Position numbers and translations under genes: made by a program. The notes under the pieces are model-generated. The model ran no database searches. It was not told the origin of the DNA and worked only from the letters and a program-made list of their open reading frames with translations. Source: Mesostigma viride (Eukaryota; Streptophyta; Mesostigmatophyceae; Mesostigmatales; Mesostigmataceae). From it: a DNA stretch of 64,000 nt. Location: positions 64,001 to 128,000 of the forward strand of contig RPFO01002047.1 in assembly GCA_009746045.1 (NCBI GenBank), given 5' to 3'. Shown here piece after piece: positions 45,701 through 55,125 of this stretch (its first letter is position 1; the number at the start of each line of letters is the position of its first letter).

Positions 45701-47503
45701 TAGAAGTATATTGTGATTATCTGTGTCTATGTGTATACTGGTAGTATATATGTACATGTGCTACTATGTACTTGTAGTAGTAGTAGGATGTTAGTATATG
45801 TGTGTACTAATCAGGTGCTACACCAGTAAGCAATCAGGTACTACATTTGCGTTTGTATTAGTAAGCATCACACCTGTTGTAGGACTATACTGCTGGCGCA
45901 TCCACGGTGACGTCAAGGGCGTTTTTTTACCCACTGTTTCCCTTCGGTAGTCACAATCTTTGGGCGTACTGACCCCTTTTTTTTTCGGCCTCCCAGCCCA
46001 TTCACCCTGGCAGCAAAGGGGGGGTGGAGGCGTGGCAGCTTTCGTGAGCCAGCCACGTGCCATCGTGTGCTCTTCTTAACATTTGGGTGTGCTATGGGTC
46101 TGCTAGTTAGATAGTATGTGATATTCCTCTGTTTGATATTACACTATTTGAAACAGCACATGCATTTGTGGGAAGAAGCAAATACGCGAGGAATGCTATG
46201 GATGCCTCCGGGTACTCGTTCCTACTATCAATTCAGATTGCTTCTTAATTGTCGCTGTGATACGGCTTCCTGCCCGAATATTTTTTCTGAACTGCATTCC
46301 TTCCTTCATTTTTACTGCCTGTGCGTGCCTGCAGGTTCTGGACCTCGTGCCCACAGGCATTCATGTAAGTATCAGGCCTCGAGTTTAGAACTTCGTGCTT
46401 TTCAACTCTGTTTTCAGTTTTTGAAATTTACGTTCTTCCCAGGTCGTGTTGTGGGTTCTCTGTCTTCCTTTCACACTCCACTTTTAGACAGAGGTCATCA
46501 TTCCTTGAGTGTTGACGATGTACAGAGGGCTAGCTTGCTTGGTGCATGGCTCGGCTTTCTGATGCTTTTCCTATGAGTGAGAATGCTGTTTCAACCATTT
46601 TGACGAGGTGGGAGATAGGCCTGGGGGCTGAGTCACGCAACAGACTGGTCTTGTTTGATGGAGGTATCAGGTATTGGGTAGATAGTAGAAGTAGTTCGGT
46701 ATTGGGTAGATAGTAGGAGGAGATAGGTATTGGGTAGATAGTAGTAGGAGTTAGGTATTGGGTGGATAGTTTTTGTTGACTGGCAGCTCAGTAGCTGGTG
46801 GAGTGCTTTTCAGGGGGCCTTTGCTTTCCCTGTTACAACAGACATACGTGGGGTCTGAAAGAGGCACGCTGTTGTTGGTTTTGGGGGCGTTGAATAGTAT
46901 CCCTGGCGTGTAATACGGGCACGGCAGCATATTCCGTGCCATGTGTGGGTTCGTTTATTGCTTTTTGCTGCTGCATGCTCAAAACTCTAGGCACACGACA
47001 GGTTGCCTGCGTGCCTGGCTGACAGTCAAACTAGGTACGGGCCCACCGAGTAGGGCCCACCGACCCAAAGGGGCGGCCCTTGCAAACTCTAGAACATCAT
47101 TCCTGTGTCGCAAGTTTGAGTATGTGTGGGTTGTGGGAGGTGCCTTAAAAGGCACTGATGGCTGGCATGAGATAGGCTCGAGATGTGCCAGCTTGCATGC
47201 GCTATGTTTGGCACGCAGCAGCTTACCCTAACAACAAATTGCTGCCTGCTTGCTCAGGCATGGAAGTCGTCACTCTATCAAAATTCTTAGTTTCGCAAAC
47301 ATTTTTTGCTCCCTTGATGCCATCCTCGATGGTTCCATCCAGATACATTGCTCACCAATTTGTTCTCGTTGTTTTATCCTGTGACGTGGCGGCTGTGCCA
47401 CCTGTGATGTTCATGGCAGGACCGGTCGCCCATCTTCCTTGGGAGCAAGGAGGATGTGGAGGAGGTGCACAAGCTCTACCAGGAGACAACGGGAGAGCTA
47501 TAA
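33760..47503 (+). CDS. FBP: Fructose-1,6-bisphosphatase, cytosolic type (13 exons, complete)
   Basis: Exons: 33760-33918, 34068-34115, 34282-34311, 35003-35047, 36054-36115, 38031-38097, 39292-39492, 42179-42249, 43530-43592, 44529-44615, 45189-45264, 46335-46364, 47420-47503. They total 1023 bases, 340 residues, the usual length for this enzyme; all introns are GT-AG and phases match. It hydrolyses fructose-1,6-bisphosphate to fructose-6-phosphate in gluconeogenesis and sucrose synthesis. Visible signatures: [16 protein letters not shown] at the AMP-site N-terminus, VSEEDEE, the metal-binding [13 protein letters not shown] in exon 6, [20 protein letters not shown], and the active-site block [14 protein letters not shown]. 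There is no transit peptide, and exon 7 lacks the cysteine-bearing loop of the redox-regulated chloroplast form, so this is the cytosolic enzyme. Introns reach 3.9 kb and contain satellites and exon-edge copies. Confidence 0.95.
35286..35463. repeat. 26-bp minisatellite, seven copies, FBPase intron 4
   Basis: GAGTGCTTTGTCTAATGTCT plus six variable bases (TTAATA, TTAGTA, TCATA types) starts at 35286, 35312, 35338, 35364, 35390, 35416 and 35442. Later copies share GTTCATA, showing stepwise spread. Confidence 0.95.
36274..37150. repeat. 27-bp minisatellite, FBPase intron 5
   Basis: About 30 copies of AAATGGCATCATCTAGCTCT followed by ATAAAAG, with CAACATC/CATCATC alternation and occasional 26-bp units. 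The 27-bp length keeps frames open on both strands (Met-Ala-Ser-Ser-Ser-Ser-Ile-Lys-Glu forward, Phe-Ile-Glu-Leu-Asp-Asp-Ala-Ile-Ser reverse), so ORFs here are artefacts. Confidence 0.95.
37209..37241. repeat. Interstitial TTTAGGG telomere-type tract
   Basis: Four to five units of TTTAGGG (one GTCTAGGG variant) lie in FBPase intron 5. They are flanked by two copies of CAGACATGAACCACCTTGTC...CCCTGTTT (about 37180-37211 and 37243-37274), as expected when a telomeric tract is inserted at a repaired break. Confidence 0.85.
37490..37686. repeat. (CCCCA)n pentanucleotide array, FBPase intron 5
   Basis: About 39 near-perfect CCCCA units. The five-base unit keeps all frames open, giving HPTPP and GGVGW shadow ORFs on either strand. 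Confidence 0.98.
38333..38432. repeat. TAATGATATTATAG tandem repeat, FBPase intron 6
   Basis: Six or so imperfect units of AGTAATGATATTAT with length variants follow exon 6 by about 240 bases. Confidence 0.8.
39493..39680. repeat. Tandem copies of the exon 7 3' edge and donor
   Basis: The end of exon 7 (CATCCTCACACACCCGAA..ATGCAG|GTAAGG at 39469-39498) is repeated at about 39554-39586 and 39641-39672, each with the following GTAAGTCGTGAA-type intron start. The unit is about 85 bp. The copies keep donor-like sequence but have lost the upstream exon. Confidence 0.85.
42250..42445. repeat. Copies of the exon 8 3' edge and donor
   Basis: GGGATGCAGCGATTACCAA|GTGGGTGGAT at the true exon 8 end (42231-42259) recurs at about 42316-42344 (GGGATGCAACGATTGCCAAG) and more weakly at 42413-42434 (TTGCCATTACCAAGTGGGTG). 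Confidence 0.8.
44245..44760. repeat. Copies of both edges of exon 10
   Basis: Upstream copies of the acceptor side (GTGCAGCATGGTGGC-type) lie at about 44256-44280 and 44420-44456; the latter also keeps GATGTCCACCGCACG. A downstream copy of the donor side lies at about 44709-44760 (CATGTACCCCGCCGACAAAA...GAG|GTAGGT). The real exon is 44529-44615. Confidence 0.8.
46668..46770. repeat. GGTATTGGGTAGATAGTAG repeat, FBPase intron 12
   Basis: Four copies of GGTATTGGGTAGATAGTAG spaced about 32-35 bp apart with purine-rich spacers. Confidence 0.85.
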
Positions 47504-48370
47504 CATAGCAATCGAACAAGGACTGTGCTGTTGTGCCTTAGCTTTGCTACCTGGCACACAGCAGAGTCAAGGCTGCTAACCAAGAGTCTCCCAGTTCATG
47601 CTCTGAAGTAGTTCATGCACCAAGTACCATATGCCTGCCGCTTCTGTGCGGTTTTTCTCACGGATATGTGCCTGCTGGTGCAAGAGCTGCTTGTGTAGCA
47701 CAAGCTCATACTGATTTGACCTGTCGCTAATGGGTGGATTTAGAATAGGTGGCTAACTGGTTGTGTTACTAGCGACGCCGGCGGGTTAATACGGCCAGCG
47801 GTCCCTACCCCGGCATGGGGACCGAGCCATGGGTTTTGCACTTATGCTGTTTCATAGGACGTGTTGGTGATATGGGCGAATCCGTGTCCATTCCTAGTAC
47901 TTTGATATCACCGGTTAGAATATATGGCTTGATGGTGGCCTATTCTGTACATAAAAACCTATAAATTTCTGGCCTGCCCTGCACTCATAGAGAAGACGAG
48001 TCCTGATCCAACCGGATCGAGCCAAAGGCCTAGTCTATTCCCTGGGTCTCATGCGTCATTCGGTGCCAAGTAGTACTTTCAAGTAATGTCGTACTAGCTA
48101 TTGCGTTGGTCGTTGATATTTAGAGCATTGGGCTAGCCCATGGGTGCATGTATGGATAACGTGACACAGTCACGTGTCTATTTATTAATTCATGGTTGCA
48201 GCTTGGTTGCTGGCACGGGTGCATGTATGATCGGACGGTTGTGATTGACTGTATGCCAGGCCGCCAATGTTGCTGGCAAGGTGTAAAGCTTGCTGCCATG
48301 CTAGCTAGTCAAGCAATCTCGCTTATTTTCCCTTGTTTAACTTCATCTTTGTGATTACGCTGGTGGAGCA
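47504..48370. other. FBPase 3' flank
   Basis: No gene is seen. About 48168-48195 (GTGACACAGTCACGTGTCTA followed by TTTATTAATT) matches the LINE 3' tail, so a very short LINE remnant lies here. Confidence 0.5.
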
Positions 48371-48557
48371 ACATTGCCCTGCCCGCAATGTCAAGTGTGA
48401 CCTGTTCAAGGTCGTCATTCTGACATACGATGGCTAGGCATCTATTAATGAATTAAGTCACACGTATGAGGCTAGGCATGGACATGTGCTACCCTCATCG
48501 ACGGGGCGGGCTCACGCCTGGGGAACCCCCTGGCTTGTCTGTAATATGGAGCCATCC
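48371..48557 (+). mobile_element. Short rearranged LINE fragment
   Basis: TTCAAGGTCGTCATTCTGAC at about 48407 matches the LINE coding sequence at 50220, and GGCATGGACATGTGCTA...GGCTTGTCTGTAATATGGA (48474-48548) matches 50577-50648. A large internal part of the LINE end is missing between the two. Confidence 0.6.
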
Positions 48558-50785
48558 ATCCATCGGGCTGCCCGCGGCCGGGGCCCTACTGCCCCCGGCC
48601 CCGCCGCCCGCCCCGTTTCACCAGCCTGCACCGGCTCCCCGCCGTCATCCAGGCCCGGCAAGCCCTGCGCGACAACAGCGACCCCGCCCGCTACGCCCGC
48701 CTCAAAGCCGATTACCACTCGGCCATCCGGCAGGCGACCAAGGAGCAGGAGAACCTTCATGTCCGCGAGTACTTCGCCCACCTCAAGGACCAGCACGGCA
48801 AGTGCGCCTGGACCCGCCTGCGCACGTCATGCCCAACGGCCCGCCGGCGGCGCGCAGCCGGCGCCGCGGACGCTCTCTGGCTCACCGCAGCAGCAGCTCG
48901 ACCAGTGGTATTCCTCCCAGTCCCGGCTGCTCGGCGCCCCCCCGCCGCCTCCGCCGCTTGGCCCTCTGGCGGCCGCACGCCTGGCAGTAGCACCGGCGTA
49001 CGTCCCTGTGCCGCCCACGCCGCCCGCCGCTGAGCAGGACTACACGTACCCAGCCCTGACGGAACCCCTGGCCGACCCCAACGAGCTCCCGCCGTTCACC
49101 GAGCTCGAGCTGAGCACCGCCGCCAAGCAACTCCGCTTCTATGCCGCCGTTGGACCTGACCAGCTCCCAGCCCCGGTGATTAAGCTGACGGCGCTCACGG
49201 GGTTCCTGCTTGACGTCTGCAACCGGATCCTGCTTGCCGAAGCGCCGCCGATTCCTGAGTGGCAGCACAGCTACCGTATTATGCTGTACAAAAACAAAGG
49301 TTCCCCTGACGACCCCGCCAACTACAGAGGAGTCTGCATCCAGAGCGCCGCACTTAAGTTGTTCATGCGCATGATCCTCAACCGCCTTCGTTCTGCTCTC
49401 GACTGTCACCTTGGGGAAAGTCAAATGGGCTTCCGTCCTGGGCGCAACACCGTCATGGCCATCTTCGTCGCGCGTCGCCTCTTCGAGGAAATCGCTCTCC
49501 TGCAACCTGGTGAGTTTCCCGCAATCCTGATCTTCGTCGACTTCATCAAGGCTTTTGATTCTGTCCTCTGGGACGCTCTATGGGCTGTACTTGCTCGCGC
49601 TCGCGTCCCCACTCCCCTGATTACCGTCATCCGCACGCTGTATGAGGGGTCGACCACTTCGGTGCGCACTCAACACGGCATTACCCCGCCATGCCCACTG
49701 CAGACCGGCGTCTGGCAGGGTTGCGTCCTGTCGCCGTACCTGTTTATTATTGTAGTGGATTATGTTATGCGCCAGGCACGTGCTCGCTTTGCTAGCATTG
49801 CAGGCCGTGCCCCTGGCCTAGCGATCACGAACGAGCTTGGGGAAGGGGGCCGACTAACAAGCAGAATTTACTAGCTGACCTCATTTATGCCGACGACATC
49901 ACGCTCATCGAGAAGCCGGAGTCTGCCCAACTTTGGCTGGACTGCCTGGCGCTCGAGGCTCGGGCGGTTGGTCTAGAAATCAGCCCCAAAACGGAGGCCC
50001 TGGCCCTCGGCATGGCAGGGCCCCCACCCACACTCCGCCTCTTAGACGATGCCGAGGTCAACTACCCTCCTTCAGGCCGCTTCAAGCTGCTCGGCAGTTG
50101 GCTTCCCGACTGCGAGGACGACATGACGACACGGATCGGCATGGCGTGGGCGCACCTCCATGACCACCGCCGCTGGTGGAGCAGCCCCGCCCTACCCCGG
50201 ATCGTCAAGCGTGACCTCTTCAAGGTCGTCATTCTGACGATCCTGACCTACGGCGCCGAGACGTGGACACTGATGCAGGAGCTGGAGCAACGACTCGACG
50301 GCGCCGTCACCAAGATGCTGCGCAAGGCCCTTAACATCCCCTTTGGTTTGCACATTAGTAATGAGGATTTGTACGCTGATTTGCCCTATGTTTCCCACAT
50401 TATTAGGCACAGGCGCCTGGGCCTAGCCGGGCACCTGGCCCGCACAGATCAGGTAGATACATCAGATAGACTAGCTGGCACCAAGCCCGCCCAGCCTGGG
50501 CGATATGTCCTCACCTGGCGTGCCCCCGGCCGCGCGCGGCAGGGCCGCCACCCGTGGACTTTTCGTGATAGACTCGGCATGGACATGTGCTACACTAGAC
50601 GTGACGGGCTCACACCCGGGCAGCCTCCTGGTTTGTCTGTAATATGGAGGCAGATGGTGCGCAAGGATAGATGGCAAGTAGTGATGAAGGAGACCACCCC
50701 CAAGCCTGTGGGGGCTCCGCGTGTGACCAAGTATGGCATTCATAGCGATTCGGGCCGCGGTGCATGCCCACACCCCTGTAACTAG
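48558..50785 (+). pseudogene. LINE ORF2 (reverse transcriptase), 5'-truncated and frame-broken
   Basis: No endonuclease domain is present. A linker region (HRLPAVIQARQALRDNSDPA, about 48630-48830) is followed in another frame by an RT domain: YAAVGPDQLPAPVIKL, WQHSYRIMLYKNKGSPDDPA, GFRPGRNTVMAIF and FVDFIKAFDSVLWD with the first catalytic Asp, then TGVWQGCVLSPYLF. The frame ends at 49874. The YADD active-site motif (LADLIYADDITLIE, about 49877-49918) and the C-terminal part to 50785 are in the next frame, ending with the HRRLGLAGHLARTD block typical of LINE C-termini. It would copy element RNA at a nicked target; as it stands it cannot make an intact protein. Confidence 0.8.
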
Positions 50786-50884
50786 GACCTAGATAGCTTA
50801 TACCATCCATTCCATCCCATGTTCCCCTCCCACTGAGGACTTATGCTCACGTGACGCAGTCACGTGTCTATTAATTAATTAATT
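50786..50884 (+). mobile_element. LINE 3' UTR and TTAA tail
   Basis: CCATCCCATGTTCCCCTCCC and CACGTGTCTATTAATTAATT end in four TTAA units. The same ending occurs at 27440-27545. The left direct repeat of the virus-like region begins within or right after this tail. Confidence 0.75.
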
Positions 50885-51689
50885 AAGTAGCTTCCATCAT
50901 CATTCCGTCATCATTCCGTCATCGCGACTAGGAGAAGTGCACCACCCTTATGCTGGCATCTGCCACCCCTATAGTGACCCTATAGTGACCGCGGCCTAGG
51001 ATGGGGTCTCACCCTAAGCCCTAAACCCTAAAACCCTAAACCACTTGCAAAAACAGTGTGCCCCCCTGCCACCACTGCTCACCAGGCTGTGACATTTAGG
51101 CTGGCATCTGTCACCACCCCGGCAGTTGTGATGGTGTGTTGGGGGTGTGACAAGGATGGCGAAAAATTGCACGTACTTACTCTTATATAAAGAACGCCCA
51201 ATTTTTCGCCACCCTGCCACCCCTTGGCGCGGGTCATAGGAGGTGTTTGTCAAGGTGTGAGAGTGATGGCGAAAAATTGCACGTACTTACTCTTATATAA
51301 AGAACGCCCAATTTTTCGCCACCCTGCCACCCCTTGGCGCGGGTCATAGGAGGTGTTTGTCAAGGTGTGAGAGTGATGGCGAAAAATTGCACGTACTTAC
51401 TCTTATATAAAGAACGCCCAATTTTTCGCCACCCTGCCACCCCTTGGCGCGGGTCATAGGAGGTGTTTGTCAAGGTGTGAGAGTGATGGCGAAAAATTGC
51501 ACGTACTTACTCTTATATAAAGAACGCCCAATTTTTCGCCACCTTCCCCCACTGGCCGGCGCTGAGGTGGCGTGGGTTGTTGGATGTGGCGAAAAATTGC
51601 ACGTACTTACTCTTAAGAAAAGACCGCCCAATTTTTCGCCATGTCCTCGCATGGTGAGGGAGCCGGCGAGGGCCGCGCGGCGGGGTGTG
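50877..51689. repeat. Left long direct repeat of the virus-like region (813 bp)
   Basis: It starts in AATTAATTAAGTAGCTTCC and ends in GCGGCGGGGTGTG. It is almost identical, in the same orientation, to 61153-62185. It contains a TTTAGGG-type tract on the minus strand (51011-51043), then 110-bp units starting at 51155, 51265, 51375 and 51485, and a diverged last unit. Each unit has a perfect inverted repeat with arms TGGCGAAAAATTG / CAATTTTTCGCCA around about 30 bases including TTATATAAAG. No gene is seen. Confidence 0.95.
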
Positions 51690-51961
51690 CAGAGTGTTAG
51701 GGTTTATTAATCTGAAAACTCAGACGACCTATGCAAGAATCCCATACGACCTGCGTCGATGCATGAGAGGTTTACTCTACTTTTTTAAACCCGCAGTTAG
51801 AACTGCAATTCGAGACGAAATGAAAATTGTTTTCAGCATATATTGACGCGTTTTATACTGCATAAACGAATTCATTAAAAAATATAACACGTTTACATTC
51901 GTTATCAGCTCGACAAGAGCGAAAATGGCAAGCTCGTTGCCGTCGTCAACAAGACGACAAT

Positions 51962-52534
51962 CTACTCCTTGTCCTTGGAGTGTCCAGTCAGGCTCTTCAC
52001 GTACGAGGCGGAGTTCTTCTTGTCGCCATGGCCGTGGGAGCTTGACGCTCCCTCGCGGCTCCTCTTCCTGCCATTGGAAGTGGCGGTCTTTGCGTCCTCG
52101 AAACCCTTCTTTACCTCCTCCCATGCCCTGTAGAGCGCAATGGGGGAAATGCCTGGCTGGCGCTTGGACTTGGAGAAGCCATTGAGGAAATCGTCAACCA
52201 TCTTAACGCACCCGTCGGCTTGGTCGAGGCGAATCCACTCGCAGCGGTCCTCGACCTTCCTCGGCTTTGCCGCATTCTTCTCGTAGACCCACTCGACGCA
52301 AATTTTTGGCGTCTTGCGGTCGACATCGTCATATCCGGCGTCGTGAATCTTGAAGACCTCGCAGGTAGGTCCGGTGCCTCCAACAGCACCTTCGTTTCCG
52401 GAAAGAAGGGAGACCTTGTGCGTCAGGTGTGCGAGCTGGTCAGATATCTTTGTCTGGCCGTCCTCGAGACCATCGAGGATTTTTCCAAGCATTGCCAACG
52501 CCTTCTCGCAAGGCCCTGCGTTTCGGGAAGCCAT
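51962..52534 (-). CDS. Virus-element protein, unknown, helical N-terminus
   Basis: The frame is open from 52633, but the ATG at 52534 (MASRNAGPCEKALAMLGK) is the likelier start, giving 190 residues. The N-terminal 50 residues look like an amphipathic or coiled-coil helix (ILDGLEDGQTKISDQLAHL). The middle is mixed (ICVEWVYEKNAAKPRKVEDR) and the C-terminus is Ser/Lys/Arg-rich and probably disordered. It is the last gene of the cluster, nearest the left direct repeat. The function is not recognised. Confidence 0.6.
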   Translation of the reverse strand: MASRNAGPCEKALAMLGKILDGLEDGQTKISDQLAHLTHKVSLLSGNEGAVGGTGPTCEVFKIHDAGYDDVDRKTPKICVEWVYEKNAAKPRKVEDRCEWIRLDQADGCVKMVDDFLNGFSKSKRQPGISPIALYRAWEEVKKGFEDAKTATSNGRKRSREGASSSHGHGDKKNSASYVKSLTGHSKDKE

Positions 52535-52875
52535 GGCTACCGGCAGAGAGCTTGGCAACGTGAGATGCGTGACTTGCACGTGATTTTGCCTATTTGTGCA
52601 CAATGTGCCAAGGTCCGTTACGTCTGCTGGCACGGCCTGGACAGGACGCGAAGGTGGCTGGACTTGTACAAGTGTCGAACTTGGCTAAATTTCGGAGCGA
52701 TGCAAGTCTAAGGTGGCCTCTACCACGTGGCGAGTTCTGGGACGTGAATTTAGGTAAAAAGACTCGTAAGCATGCGAGTAATCAACTGGGTCACTTGTCA
52801 ATCGCCTGAACGAGTTTCTAAGGTATCCACGCAGGTAAATTTTCCGAAGCAACCACCCATATATATTCGTAGAAA
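52535..52875. other. Non-coding gap in the virus-like cluster
   Basis: No convincing ORF; short AT-rich stretches only. It may hold the promoter of the 51962 gene. Confidence 0.4.
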
Positions 52876-53385
52876 TTACTTGCCATGACAATTGCACTTG
52901 TTGAACCCGCGAATCTTTTCAAAACGTAGGATGCATACAAAACCACCCGTCTGCACCGGTGGGAATTGAGTCTCGTTTCCGTCAAGTCTGTCAATGTACG
53001 ACGCTCCTACCGTAATATGTCCTCCGTTTCTGAACAGGTGTGGGTTCTTTAGGTTAAAAAATGCGTGTTCGTTGATCATGGCGTAAGAAAGGATGTCCCC
53101 GTCTGTTCCACCCATGACAGTCTCGTTGCATAAAACAATGCAATCCTGTTGGTTATGCTCACCACCGGAGAAACTCGGGGAAACAAGCCCGACAATAGCA
53201 CGGTCCTCATCAACAGGCACTGCGTCAACGTAGGCATAATGCACACCACCGCGCCATGTACTGTCAATGATGGGCGCCCTCGGGTCTGGTTTGATTCTAA
53301 ATTGACGTAACCCGGTGGTGGAGTCAATCACGTTTTCAGAGGCCTTGGAATCTAGCACTATTTGATAATAAGTTGGGTATTCCAT
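52876..53385 (-). CDS. Virus-element structural-type protein, unknown
   Basis: 169 residues starting MEYPTYYQIVLDSKASENVI, beta-rich in appearance (FRIKPDPRAPIIDSTW, HITVGASYIDRL, GGFVCILRFEKIRGF). The start is 34 bases after the stop of the fibre-like gene, in an AT-rich leader (TTTGTAATAAAGCA). Size and position suggest a virion component, but no family is recognised. Confidence 0.65.
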   Translation of the reverse strand: MEYPTYYQIVLDSKASENVIDSTTGLRQFRIKPDPRAPIIDSTWRGGVHYAYVDAVPVDEDRAIVGLVSPSFSGGEHNQQDCIVLCNETVMGGTDGDILSYAMINEHAFFNLKNPHLFRNGGHITVGASYIDRLDGNETQFPPVQTGGFVCILRFEKIRGFNKCNCHGK

Positions 53386-53418
53386 TGCTTTATTACAAAT
53401 TGGAAGAGATAATAGTTT

Positions 53419-55099
53419 CTACGCTGGGATGGCGGCGGGAGTGCCCCACTTGGCAACAAGATACCCGCGGATCCGTTCAAGTTCCGCTGACGTCTTGGCG
53501 GTGTTGTAGATAAGGATCTCGCCAATCCACCCATCAAAGCACGACTCGCGTTGGCCGTGTCTCCTCCAATAGCGAGATTTCCCGAACCAGTTGTAGGGTC
53601 CGATCCCACTCTGTCATAACCAGCTCGTCCGTCGAAGCGGGTGAAAAGGCGTTTGTACTGCTGTTGCATGAAAGCGCCAGGACGTGTGCCTTGTTGTCAA
53701 AGAACTGAGCCCTGGTGCTCACGGTTTCGTATACAGAACCGGGAGCGAATAGGATAACGGTCTGTACCTGTGACTGATAAGACATGAGATAACAATTGCC
53801 GTTCGACGATCCAAGCATATAACCTCTAATACCCGTAAACCCCTATTTCTGGATACGTTGCAGTCGTTAGCTGTTTGGCGACTATAAAAACACTCGCACT
53901 TACCCCGACCGCGTTCCAGAAATTGTTCACGGACTCCAACAAGCCAGACCGCGAGTTAATAAACGGAGGGACCGTTTCGAGTTCAGCTCCGCCGTATCCA
54001 GTGTCGGGCACTTGGCGGAAGTTGCCTGCGTCACGTGGTACCCGTTCGGCCCTTGTCGTTCACGCGCATCACGTTCCCCCTGCCGTGTTTTGCTGGGTTG
54101 TGCCCGACGTGTCGCTGAACACCGTGGCGCTGTCGGACGGATCGTACCACGCGAACAGCTGGGTCTGTTGCCGGGTTGTAATAGTACGTGAATGACAGCG
54201 TGTTGGATGATGCATTTCCAAGCCCTGACGTTGCGCCCGTCACGGCGCCCGCGCCCACGCTTACCGTCGTCGTGAAGTCCGACATGGTAGTGGTCACATC
54301 GAATGTGTACGTGGCACCGCTTCCCAGCAAGTTGGACACGGTTCCGTTGGTCACGGCGATGTCGCCCAACGTGAACCCAGTGACCGATGTGCTAAAAGTG
54401 GCCGTGATCGGATAAACAGCACCCGTCGGAGTTCCGGACGCAAGAGTCACCGACGGATTTGCCGAGTACGTGAACGACAGTGTGTTAGATGCCGCGTTGG
54501 CGTTCCCTGTCGATGCGTCCACAACAGCGCCCGCGCCAACGCTAACGTTTGTGTAGAATTGGCGATGGTTGGCGTCACTTGGAAGGCGTACGACGCCCCA
54601 CTTCCGGTCAGGTTGGCGGCGGTCCCGTTGGTCACGGTGATATCGCCCAACGCGAACCCCGTCACCGACCTGCTGAACGTGGCTGTCACGTCCACGGGTG
54701 ATGAGGATGGCGTCAAGCCCGCGGTCGTCGCGAGGGTTACCGTTGGAGGTGGCGAATACGTGAAGACTAACGGAGTTGCTGCGGTGTTGCCGGTTCCTAG
54801 CACGCTGCTTGCTGCGTTCCCTCCAACAGTGACTGTTGTCAGTGAATAAGCTACAGCTGGAGTCACAGAGAATGTGTAAGAGGCGCCGCTACCCGTTAAA
54901 CCAGATGCAGTACCATTTATGACAACGATATCACCCAAGGTGAACCCGGTGACTGTTTCGCTGAATGCTGCTGTCATTGTAATCGGTACCGCGCTAGGAT
55001 ACAGTCCGTGTGTAGTTGTTAACGTGATTGACGGCGCTGTCCTTGCCGTTTGCGCTTCTTGCGAATCAAAGCAGGACAAATACCATAATCAAACGACAT
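53419..55099 (-). pseudogene. Fibre/adhesin-like protein: Ig-like repeats plus LamG-type lectin fold, several frame breaks
   Basis: From a likely ATG at 55099 the coding signal runs to a TAG at 53419, about 560 codons, but changes frame about six times. The N-terminal half has three bacterial-Ig-like repeats with the hallmark TGFTLGDIxVxNGTxSxLxGSG (about 54960, 54660 and 54370). The C-terminal half resembles LamG/concanavalin-like modules: LFAWYDPSDSATVF near 54160, ASVFIVAKQLTTATYPEIG near 53870, and DGWIGEILIYNTA with LERIRGYLVAKWGTP at 53550-53419. Such proteins bind carbohydrate, so a host-attachment fibre is the natural guess. Breaks near 55050, 54550, 54165, 54080, 53830 and 53570 mean it is dead unless they are assembly errors. 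Confidence 0.65.
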
Positions 55100-55125
55100 G
55101 GAGCTAATATAATATCATCGTCACA

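Noticed and set aside
51013-51043. A true chromosome end at the TTTAGGG-type tract
   Set aside because: The tract is short, degenerate and internal, with unique genes on both sides.
51155-51650. CRISPR-like array
   Set aside because: The 110-bp units are repeated whole, without unique spacers, and the context is eukaryotic.
51170-51710. Short ORFs inside both direct repeats (79-138 codons)
   Set aside because: The same peptides appear wherever the 110-bp unit lies, they read through palindromes, and have no independent support.
53419-55099. Bacterial contamination suggested by bacterial-type Ig repeats
   Set aside because: The segment is continuous with virus-type genes and flanked by eukaryotic LINE and repeat sequence; viral attachment proteins often use such domains.
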